Of a stretch of DNA of 32,336 bases, positions 23,393 through 30,807 are shown one piece after another; position 1 is the first letter of the stretch, and every line of letters starts with the position of its first letter. This stretch comes from WLMZ01 sp037139095 (GTDB lineage Bacteria > Actinomycetota > Acidimicrobiia > Acidimicrobiales > Ilumatobacteraceae): NCBI GenBank assembly GCA_037139095.1, contig JBAXHD010000031.1, positions 1-32,336 of the forward strand. Direction: 5' to 3'. Under the pieces are notes generated by a model. The model ran no database searches and was not told the DNA's origin. It worked only from the letters and a program-made list of their open reading frames with translations. The position numbers and the translations under genes are program-made.

Positions 23393-26300
23393 TCACAAAC
23401 CGCCGAAGGTTTCGTCCATCAAGTCGGCGAGTTCTTGATCGTGAATCGTCTTTGAGCCCGTAGCCGGGCTGCCGCTCTCTACACGAGCAACGTGGCGAAG
23501 GTCGTAGCCACGCTCTTTCACACGCCACACGCGAGCCTCAACGAAGTTCCATGGCCCCATGTTCTCTGGCTCTTCTTGCAGCCACACCAACTCGCGAGCG
23601 TTGGGATAGTGCTCGAGCATTCCCAGCATCTGATCGGCCGGGAACGGGTACAGCTGCTCGATGCGAATGACAGCGGCCGCAGTGTTGCGCTTGTCACGCT
23701 CGGCCAGTGCATCCCAGGCAACTTTGCCGCTGCAGAACACCAAGCGTTTCACGGCGTTCTTGTCGAGGCCTGGAGTTGGATCGTCGAGTACTTCTTGGAA
23801 TGATCCGGTGGCAAGTTCGTCGACAGTCGAGCGGGTCTGGGCAATACGCAGCGCCGACTTTGGAGTGAACAACACCAATGGCTTGCGCACCTCGCGAATC
23901 GCTTGGCGCCGCAACAGGTGGAAGTACTGCGCTGCGGTGGTGGCGTTGCAGACCTGAATGTTGTCTTCGGCGCATGATTGCAAGAAGCGCTCGATGCGAG
24001 CCGAGCTGTGCTCTGGACCTTGACCCTCGAAGCCGTGTGGCAGCAAGAGCACCAATCCGTTGCCCTGGCCCCACTTGTGTTCGGCAGCCACGATGTATTG
24101 GTCAATGATGATCTGCGCTCCGTTGACGAAGTCGCCGAACTGCGCCTCCCACAGCACCAACGTGTCGTGGTTGATGTGCGCATATCCGTACTCGTATCCG
24201 AGTGCCGCGTATTCGCTGAGCAGCGAATCATAAATCCAGAACTTGGCCTGCGAACCGGGCAGATCGGCGAGCGGAACCCAGTTCTCTTCGTTCTCGTAAT
24301 CGATGAGCGCAGCATGCCGCTGGCTGAACGTGCCGCGCCGGCAGTCCTCGCCAGAGAACCGCACCGGCGTGCCGGCCATCACGAGCGAGCCGATAGCCAG
24401 CGCCTCGCCGGTGGCCCAATCAACCTGGTTGCCCTCGTGGTACAACGTGGCTCGGTTCTCAAACTGCCGCATCAACTTTGGATGCGGCGTGAAGCCTTCG
24501 GGGTACGCAGTGAGGTGATCGAAGATTGCGTCGAGCTTGGCGCGCTCGACGCCGGTTTCAATGTGTGGAAGAACTCCGACAGGAAGCGGCGGCTTGGCCA
24601 CCTTGACCACTTCGGGGGCATGGGCACGAGTCTCGTCGAGCGCCACCTGCAACTTGCTCTGGAAGTCGATGAGCACGCTCTCGGCTTCTTCTACGGTGAG
24701 CTCGCCACGCTTCACAAGCGCCTCAACGTAGAGCTTGCGAATGCTGCGACGCTCGGCGATTGCCTTGTACATGAGCGGCTGGGTGTAGCTCGGGTCGTCG
24801 CCTTCGTTGTGACCCTGGCGCCGGTAACACACCATGTCGATGACAACGTCTTTGTGGAACCGCTGGCGATACTCGAACGCAAGCCGAGCCACATGAAGGC
24901 ACGCCTCTGGGTCATCGCCGTTCACATGGAAGATCGGCGCTTGCACGGTCTTGGCGACATCGCTGCAATACAGCGAACTGCGCGCGAACTTGGGGCTGGT
25001 GGTGAACCCGATCTGGTTGTTGATGATGAGGTGAATCGTGCCGCCCACTCGGTAGCCGTTGATGTCGCTCATCGCGAGGCACTCGGCAACCACACCTTGG
25101 CCGGCGAACGCCGCATCGCCATGGATCAAGATCGGCAGCGACAGGTACGACCCTGGCGGCTCGATGCGGTCTTGGTTGGCGCGCACCATGCCCAACACGA
25201 TTGGGTCGACGGTCTCAAGGTGGCTGGGGTTCGCGGCGAGCTCAACTTTGATCTCGGAACCACTCGGGCTCTGATACTTGCCCACTGCGCCAAGGTGATA
25301 CTTCACGTCGCCCGAGCCCTGCACCGAGGTGGGGTCAACATGGCCTTCGAACTCTTTGAAGATCTGGTCGTAGCTCTTGCCCATCAGGTTGGCGAGCACG
25401 TTGAGCCGACCGCGATGAGCCATGCCCAGAACCGCTGAATCGAGGCCGGCATCGACAGCGCCGGTAAGGATCGAGTCGAGAATCGGGATTGCCGACTCGG
25501 CCCCCTCGAGACCAAAACGCTTGGCGCCCACGTACTTGGTGGCGAGGAACTTTTCGAATGCCTCGGCAGCGTTGAGGCGATCGAGGATTCGGCGCTTCTC
25601 TTCCTTCGAGGCGGTGAACTGAACACCTTCGACCTTGCTCTGAATCCAGCGCTGCTCTTCGGTGTCTTGAATGTGCATGTACTCGATGCCGATGGTGCGG
25701 CAATACGCGTCGCGCAGCACGCCGAGCAGTTCGCCGAGCGGCTGCTTTTCGACTCCGCCGACACCACCGGTAAGGAACTCGCGCTCGAGGTCCCAGATGG
25801 TGAGCCCGTACGTTGCCGGATCGAGTTCGATGGGCATCTTTGGTTGCTTCCAACGAAGCGGATCGAGGTCGGCAATGAGATGCCCACGCACGCGGTGCAC
25901 GCGGATCAGCGTTGCCACTTGCATCTGCTTGTGCAACATCGCGTCTTCGCTGTTGCTCGGGTTGATGTCGGTGCGCCACTTCACCGCTTCGTACGGCACG
26001 CTGAGATCGCTGAACACGCTCTCGTAAAAACCGTGCTCACCCATGAGCAGTTCGTGCACACGCTTCAAGAACATGCCACTTTCGGCACCTTGAATGATGC
26101 GGTGGTCATAGGTGCTCGTAACGGTCACGACCTTGCTCACACCAAGCGAGCCGAGCGTGCGCTCATCACTGCCCTGAAACTCGGCCGGGTAATCGATGCT
26201 GCCAACACCAACGATGACACCTTGGCCCGGCATCAGGCGCGGCACGCTCTGCACGGTGCCGATGGTGCCTGGATTGGTGAGCGTGATCGTGGCGCCTTGG

Positions 26301-27046
26301 AAATCGGCAACGGTGAGTTTGTTCGACTTGACCTTGCGAATGATCTCCTCGTAGGCAGCGAGGAACTGTTCGAAGTTGAGCGTGTTTGCGTCGCGCAGCA
26401 CGGGCACCACCAAGGTGCGGCCACCATCGGATTTGGCAACATCAACCGCGAGACCCATCTGCACTGCGCCGTTACGAATGATGCGCGGCTTACCATCGGC
26501 ATCGACGGCGTAGGTGTTATTCATCTGCGGCACGGTGTCGCCAATGGCGCGAGCGATGGCGTAACCGATGAGGTGGGTGAAGCTGATCTTGCTCTGGCCA
26601 ACGCGAGTGCGGTAGCCGTTGATCACCTTGCGGTTGACCTCGAGCAACTTGGCGGGCACATTGCGGAAGCTTGTTGCGGTTGGCACCGTGAGGCTGCGTT
26701 CCATGTTGGCCGCAATGGCTGCACTGGCACCGCGAAGTGCTTCGCCAACATCGCCCGCCGCTGCCGTTACAGCGGTCGCCGCCACTGGCGCCGATGACGT
26801 AGCAGCAACTGGCGACACCGCGGGTGCCACAGGGGCCGCAGGGGCAAGCGTGGCGGGCGCTGCAGGCGACGCCGGAGCGCCGAAGCTTGTTGCTGGGTCG
26901 GGCGATGCGCCGGGCTTGTAATCGGAGAAGAACTCCTGCCATGCATCGCCGACTGCGCTGGGGTCAGCTCGGTATTGCTCGTACATTTCGTCGACCAACC
27001 ACGAGTTCGCGCCGAACGTTTGACCAGATTCTTGTTTCGATGACAT
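23393..27046 (-). CDS. kgd: multifunctional 2-oxoglutarate metabolism enzyme (2-oxoglutarate dehydrogenase E1 with E2-like domain)
   Basis: A 1217-residue TCA-cycle enzyme of the actinobacterial fused type. Order: N-terminal GANSWLVDEMYEQYRADPSAVGDAWQEFF segment, an Ala/Pro linker (about 50-100), an E2-like acyltransferase domain without a lipoyl domain and with DHRIIQG (D314-H315), then the thiamine-diphosphate E1 domain (HRVRGHLIADLDPL, GMAHRGRLNVL, GDAAFAGQGVV near 645, NNQIGFTTSP, CYRRQGHNEGDDP, RRGTFSQRH, EAQFGDFVNGAQ, LLPHGFEGQGPEHSSAR, KSALR). It decarboxylates 2-oxoglutarate and passes succinyl groups to an E2 partner. ATG 27046 is chosen because homologues start at this segment; a GTG at 27133 would add 29 residues. 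Intact. Confidence 0.96.
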   Translation of the reverse strand: MSSKQESGQTFGANSWLVDEMYEQYRADPSAVGDAWQEFFSDYKPGASPDPATSFGAPASPAAPATLAPAAPVAPAVSPVAATSSAPVAATAVTAAAGDVGEALRGASAAIAANMERSLTVPTATSFRNVPAKLLEVNRKVINGYRTRVGQSKISFTHLIGYAIARAIGDTVPQMNNTYAVDADGKPRIIRNGAVQMGLAVDVAKSDGGRTLVVPVLRDANTLNFEQFLAAYEEIIRKVKSNKLTVADFQGATITLTNPGTIGTVQSVPRLMPGQGVIVGVGSIDYPAEFQGSDERTLGSLGVSKVVTVTSTYDHRIIQGAESGMFLKRVHELLMGEHGFYESVFSDLSVPYEAVKWRTDINPSNSEDAMLHKQMQVATLIRVHRVRGHLIADLDPLRWKQPKMPIELDPATYGLTIWDLEREFLTGGVGGVEKQPLGELLGVLRDAYCRTIGIEYMHIQDTEEQRWIQSKVEGVQFTASKEEKRRILDRLNAAEAFEKFLATKYVGAKRFGLEGAESAIPILDSILTGAVDAGLDSAVLGMAHRGRLNVLANLMGKSYDQIFKEFEGHVDPTSVQGSGDVKYHLGAVGKYQSPSGSEIKVELAANPSHLETVDPIVLGMVRANQDRIEPPGSYLSLPILIHGDAAFAGQGVVAECLAMSDINGYRVGGTIHLIINNQIGFTTSPKFARSSLYCSDVAKTVQAPIFHVNGDDPEACLHVARLAFEYRQRFHKDVVIDMVCYRRQGHNEGDDPSYTQPLMYKAIAERRSIRKLYVEALVKRGELTVEEAESVLIDFQSKLQVALDETRAHAPEVVKVAKPPLPVGVLPHIETGVERAKLDAIFDHLTAYPEGFTPHPKLMRQFENRATLYHEGNQVDWATGEALAIGSLVMAGTPVRFSGEDCRRGTFSQRHAALIDYENEENWVPLADLPGSQAKFWIYDSLLSEYAALGYEYGYAHINHDTLVLWEAQFGDFVNGAQIIIDQYIVAAEHKWGQGNGLVLLLPHGFEGQGPEHSSARIERFLQSCAEDNIQVCNATTAAQYFHLLRRQAIREVRKPLVLFTPKSALRIAQTRSTVDELATGSFQEVLDDPTPGLDKNAVKRLVFCSGKVAWDALAERDKRNTAAAVIRIEQLYPFPADQMLGMLEHYPNARELVWLQEEPENMGPWNFVEARVWRVKERGYDLRHVARVESGSPATGSKTIHDQELADLMDETFGGL

Positions 27047-27134
27047 CAGTTCGTGATCGTACCCGCCCGCGCCGGATCGAACGGGCACGGACACACGCCG
27101 ACGCTCATGAACCAACAGTGAGACATCGGACACT

Positions 27135-27164
27135 TTGATTTTAATAAGCGACTACTTATATAAT
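27135..27164 (+). promoter_or_regulatory. strong sigma70-type promoter, leaderless, of the cupredoxin gene
   Basis: -35 TTGATT (27135-27140), 18-base spacer, perfect -10 TATAAT (27159-27164), then 6 bases to the ATG at 27171. Transcription would begin at or next to the start codon, so the mRNA should be leaderless. The AT-rich block also faces kgd and could hold its promoter on the other strand. Confidence 0.7.
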
Positions 27165-27170
27165 CGCCGC

Positions 27171-27662
27171 ATGAAGATTCGCACGCTCCCCCGAATGTCC
27201 GTCTCCAATATGTTCGTCGCCGGCATTGCCATCGTGGCGCTCGGTGCGTGCTCAAGCAGCGGTTCAACTGTGTCGTCGTCGGCGCCAGCTTCTACAGATG
27301 CCGCAGTGACAACAACCGGCTCAAGCGGCACCACACCCGGCAGTTCGTCCGGCGAGACAACAACCACCGCAGCCCCTGTGCCGGTAACCCTGCAGGTCTT
27401 CTCGGGACCCGGCCTCAAGTTCGATGCGGCCAACTACACGGCTACCGCCGGCGTCGTGCATGTGGTCTACGAGAACCGCGACAGCCAGCGCCACACACTC
27501 GCCTTCATCGGCACCGACGGCAAGTCGGTCGCCAAGGATCTTGAGGTCGTAAAGAGTGGCTCAAAGACAGAGGCCGACATCACGTTTGTGGCGGGCACCT
27601 ACAAGGTGATCTGCACCGTGCCAGGCCACAACGCAATGAAGGCCACGCTCACTGTCAAGTGA
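27171..27662 (+). CDS. cupredoxin-domain lipoprotein
   Basis: A 163-residue exported copper protein candidate. The signal peptide ends in the lipobox LGAC (C27), so the mature protein is lipid-anchored outside the membrane. Residues about 28-70 are a Ser/Thr-rich linker. Residues 71-163 form a plastocyanin/azurin-like fold whose type 1 copper ligands are visible: H108 (RHTL), C148, H153 and M156 in the C-x4-H-x2-M loop (CTVPGHNAM). It would carry single electrons or bind copper in the envelope. The ATG at 27171 sits 6 bases after a perfect -10. The 3' end is 3 bases from the convergent molybdoenzyme stop. Confidence 0.92.
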   Translation: MKIRTLPRMSVSNMFVAGIAIVALGACSSSGSTVSSSAPASTDAAVTTTGSSGTTPGSSSGETTTTAAPVPVTLQVFSGPGLKFDAANYTATAGVVHVVYENRDSQRHTLAFIGTDGKSVAKDLEVVKSGSKTEADITFVAGTYKVICTVPGHNAMKATLTVK

Positions 27663-27665
27663 CCG

Positions 27666-29831
27666 CTAGCCACGAACAGCCCGAACCTGCACAGGAATCG
27701 CGCTCATTACTGGAATGCCCGTAAACGGGTCGTAGCCGCTTGCGGTGTCGACAAGCATCGAGGTTGTCGAACCAAACACGGCCACATCGCTCTCAGTGTC
27801 GGGCAGTCCGCCCCACGCATGTGCCATTGAGACCGTTCCCTGACGCACGTCGGGCGCGCTTTTCACGATGGCGCGAATAGCGCCTCGAGGTGAGGCCAAC
27901 TCCACTGTGTCGCCGCCAGCAACACCAATCGCGACGAGATCGTCGGGGTGCATGTGCGCGAAGTTGGTGCCCTCTTTATCGCGCAGCGCGGGCAACTCGC
28001 GTCCGCTTGAGTTGAACACGCTCTTGAGCCGCCTACTGGTGAGCCGAAAAGTGTGTCGAGTCGCATCGAAGCCAGCGATCACTTCGGCACTCGTTTGCTC
28101 GGCGAGCACATCGGCGAGTTCGCGCTCGATGCCCTCGGGGGCGAGTTCGAGCCGAGCAGCAGCCGACGCTTCAGCGGGTTGCGCCACCGTCGCCAGTTCG
28201 GGATACATGCGGCCGCCGTGCTGTTCGCGAAGTTCGCTGAGCGGAACCTTTGATCGCACGTAAATGAGGTCGAGAATGTCGTCGGCGGTAGCGGCGGCCC
28301 CCGGCGCGATATCGCCACCGGGCAGCGAAAGAGTGACACCCAATCTCGCCGCCAATTCGGTGTACAACTGCCACTCTTGGCGCATCTCTGGCGCAGGTTC
28401 GATGACGGCTGGCGTGTAGTTGGTATACGCCTCGCCGAACCATGGGTCGATCGAGGTGGGCAGATCGGGCCGCTCGAGGCTCAGCGTGCTGGCAATCACA
28501 TAATGCGCCAACTGCGCAGTTGCGGAAATCTGGGCGTCAATAACCACATGCAGATCGAGCGAGCGCAATGCCTCAACAGTTTTGCGCTGGTCGGGCCACG
28601 CCACCACCGGATTACCTCCGATGGTGAGCAGTGCGCGCACCTGGCCCTCGCCCTCGAGCAACATCTCGTCGGCGAGAGTGCTGGTGGGTGCCTCGCCATG
28701 GTGGATGTAGAGGTCGCGCACGCGCTGCGGGGCACCGCGGTGCAACGCCTGTGGCATCGGCGGATTCACTTGAGCGCGAATCGGCGCCGAAGCGGTGAGG
28801 ACTCCCCCGGGATTCAGTAACGCTTCGCCAGCGCGTACGTATCGACCGCACAACGTGTTGAGGCACAGGCTGAGGTGCTCAGTCAACGTGCTGTGCGGCG
28901 CCATGTTTGGGCCGGTGCCAGTACTGACGGATCCGGTGGGTCCTGTGGCGAACACACGCGCTGCCTCGCGCACCTGATCGGCAGGAACACCCGCACGATG
29001 AGCTACGTAGTCGGGTGTGAATGGTTCGACAGCACGCGCAAGCTCGGCAAGGCCATTGACCCATTGCGACACAAACTCACGATCGATTGCATCATTGGCG
29101 AGAATCTCGCGAATGATGCCCGCCAGCAACGTGGGGTCCTCGCCGGGCCTCACCTGCAAGAACAGGTCGGCATATTGCGCCAACTCGGTGTAGCGCGGAT
29201 CGATAACGATGAGGCGTAGCCCATTCGCTTTTGCTCGGCGCAAACGCACGAGCGGATTGAAGCTGGGTAGCCCGCCCGGAAAGCTGTAGGCACTGACCAA
29301 TGTGTTGCACCCAATGACCATTGCAACGGCACTCGACTCGAATGGCTGCACGCCGGCCTGCCATGAACCGTGACGCATTGGAGCCACATACTTCGCCGGT
29401 TGATCGATGCTGACCGACGTGTAAAAACTCGGTGACCCGATGGCTCGATGAAACGCTTTGGCGACCGGAAGACCGGCTGCGTTTTGAAACGCTGCGGTGC
29501 CGCAGTAGGTGGCAAGCGTTCGCGGTCCATGACGCTCGATGAGGCCTGCCAAGCGTTGAGCGATCTGATCAAACGCTGTCGAGGTTGAGATCGATACGAA
29601 CGAGCCATCGATCTTCTTCACGCTGTTGTAGAGGCGCGCATCGTGATGATGCTGATCGCCGAGGTGGCGACCTTTGATGCACGTGTAGCCCTCGTACATC
29701 GGGTCGTCGAGCACTCCGCGCACGGCGACCACGCGATTCGCATCGACATCAACGTCGACATCAATCGCACATCCGGCATGGCAAAACCGGCAGAACGATC
29801 GGCGTGTTTCGACTGCGCTGTCTGACTTCAT
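27666..29831 (-). CDS. molybdopterin-dependent oxidoreductase (DMSO reductase superfamily)
   Basis: A 721-residue enzyme with an N-terminal 4Fe-4S site C14-x2-C17-x3-C21-x29-C51 (FCRFCHAGC ... YTCIKGR), then the bis-MGD-binding body: ATYCGTAAFQN, VIGCNTLVSAYSFPGG, LRLIVIDPRYTELAQYADLFLQVRPGEDPTLLAGI, STGTGPNMAPH, LTIGGNPVVAWPD, and the C-terminal molydopterin-binding segment FRLTSRRLKSVFNSSGREL ... NFAHMHPDDLVAIGVAGGDTVELASPRG. No Tat signal, so cytoplasmic. At the expected molybdenum-ligand region the sequence is SIDQPAK (D143) with no Cys or Sec, so formate dehydrogenase is unlikely. Start ATG 29831 has a GGGGGTG site. The substrate is unknown; no maturation or redox-partner gene adjoins. 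Confidence 0.88.
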   Translation of the reverse strand: MKSDSAVETRRSFCRFCHAGCAIDVDVDVDANRVVAVRGVLDDPMYEGYTCIKGRHLGDQHHHDARLYNSVKKIDGSFVSISTSTAFDQIAQRLAGLIERHGPRTLATYCGTAAFQNAAGLPVAKAFHRAIGSPSFYTSVSIDQPAKYVAPMRHGSWQAGVQPFESSAVAMVIGCNTLVSAYSFPGGLPSFNPLVRLRRAKANGLRLIVIDPRYTELAQYADLFLQVRPGEDPTLLAGIIREILANDAIDREFVSQWVNGLAELARAVEPFTPDYVAHRAGVPADQVREAARVFATGPTGSVSTGTGPNMAPHSTLTEHLSLCLNTLCGRYVRAGEALLNPGGVLTASAPIRAQVNPPMPQALHRGAPQRVRDLYIHHGEAPTSTLADEMLLEGEGQVRALLTIGGNPVVAWPDQRKTVEALRSLDLHVVIDAQISATAQLAHYVIASTLSLERPDLPTSIDPWFGEAYTNYTPAVIEPAPEMRQEWQLYTELAARLGVTLSLPGGDIAPGAAATADDILDLIYVRSKVPLSELREQHGGRMYPELATVAQPAEASAAARLELAPEGIERELADVLAEQTSAEVIAGFDATRHTFRLTSRRLKSVFNSSGRELPALRDKEGTNFAHMHPDDLVAIGVAGGDTVELASPRGAIRAIVKSAPDVRQGTVSMAHAWGGLPDTESDVAVFGSTTSMLVDTASGYDPFTGIPVMSAIPVQVRAVRG

Positions 29832-29880
29832 CAAGCACCCCCGGTAGCTGTGCATGACCGTAGCCGCGCGCAGGTCGTCA

Positions 29881-29916
29881 GAAAACGACCAAGGCCGCCC
29901 CGAAGGGCGGCCTTGG
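29881..29916 (-). terminator. Rho-independent terminator after the PuuD-like gene
   Basis: A perfect 12-base-pair stem CCAAGGCCGCCC / GGGCGGCCTTGG (29889-29916) with a 4-base loop. On the minus strand it is followed by TCGTTTTC, and it lies 20 bases after the PuuD-like stop codon. Confidence 0.88.
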
Positions 29917-29936
29917 ATTCGAACGATGTGAGCGAC

Positions 29937-30692
29937 TTACTTCTTCAGCAAGATCTCGCTGAGAATCCACAGCACGACCCACAGGCTGAATGCCGAGATG
30001 AGTGCGTTCTTGTGGCTCTCGTATGGCCAGAGCAACTTGTTGGTGTTGGCCTTGCCGCCGAGAATGCCGAGGGCGTTGAGCTCGAGCACCGCGATGATTG
30101 CAAATGCAATCAGCACGAAGGTCCATGCCTTGCCAGCAGTGGCCTCGTTGAAGACTGAGTAGAAGTGCGAGGTGCCGACCATGAAGAACAACATGCTGAT
30201 CGAGAAGATCATGTTCTGACGGCTAGCAAGCAGCGCCGAGCGGCCTGCGCCAGCAGCGGCTGGATTGGCTTCGCCACCGGACAGCACATTCGATGCGTTG
30301 GCCAGAACGACCTTCTGGTTCTTCCAGATAACCATCCACACGTTGGCGGCCATCAAGATACCGAGCACCATGCCCACGAAGATCGAGGCATTGGGCCCAA
30401 TGCCGCTGGCGCTGCCATCGGCCATGAACTTCTTCATGTAGTTCTGGGTGATGCCAACGATCATCAAGCCGGTGATGAGGGTTGCCACTGATGCCCAGCG
30501 GAACCACCACAGCGCCCGACGCGCGACCTTGTCGATAGCAATGTTGCGTGCCTTGCCCTCGTCGCCAAAAGCAGCAAACGCTGGCACTTGCACGAAGTTG
30601 AAGTAATAGAGCAGGCCTATCCACGTGATGCCGGCCAAAATGTGCAGCCAGCGGAATCCGAATGTCAAACCTGTTCGCGTCAGAAGCTCCAT
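29937..30692 (-). CDS. PuuD-like (urate hydroxylase N-terminal domain) membrane protein
   Basis: A 251-residue integral membrane protein with about seven or eight helices. The opening FRWLHILAGITWIGLLYYFNFVQVPAF is the signature of the PuuD/DUF989 family, whose full-length members fuse this membrane domain to cytochrome c and oxidise urate. Here the cytochrome part is absent (no CxxCH). RRALWWFRWASVATLITGLM, FVGMVLGILMAANVWMVIW and AFAIIAVLELNALGILGG are other conserved segments. Histidines near the helix ends could ligate haem. A GAGGGGG ribosome site precedes the ATG. A strong terminator follows, so it is a single-gene unit. The urate role is not supported by neighbours (no purine genes). 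Confidence 0.85.
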   Translation of the reverse strand: MELLTRTGLTFGFRWLHILAGITWIGLLYYFNFVQVPAFAAFGDEGKARNIAIDKVARRALWWFRWASVATLITGLMIVGITQNYMKKFMADGSASGIGPNASIFVGMVLGILMAANVWMVIWKNQKVVLANASNVLSGGEANPAAAGAGRSALLASRQNMIFSISMLFFMVGTSHFYSVFNEATAGKAWTFVLIAFAIIAVLELNALGILGGKANTNKLLWPYESHKNALISAFSLWVVLWILSEILLKK

Positions 30693-30807
30693 GTGAGCAA
30701 CCCCCTCATATTGTTGAAACCAATGAACGGGAACCTATCACCGCAAATCCGCGAGAACGCGAACCACTGAAGCCGCCGACCGGCGCCGCGCTAGTCTGTG
30801 CGACGCC

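Noticed and set aside
23978..25438. 486-codon open frame on the plus strand inside kgd
   Set aside because: It is exactly antisense to the conserved E1 domain of Kgd, has no ribosome site, and its protein has no recognisable motif. Long antisense frames are expected with this codon bias.
25667..26797. 376-codon open frame on the plus strand inside kgd
   Set aside because: Antisense to the acyltransferase and linker region of Kgd; His/Ala-rich composition typical of shadow frames.
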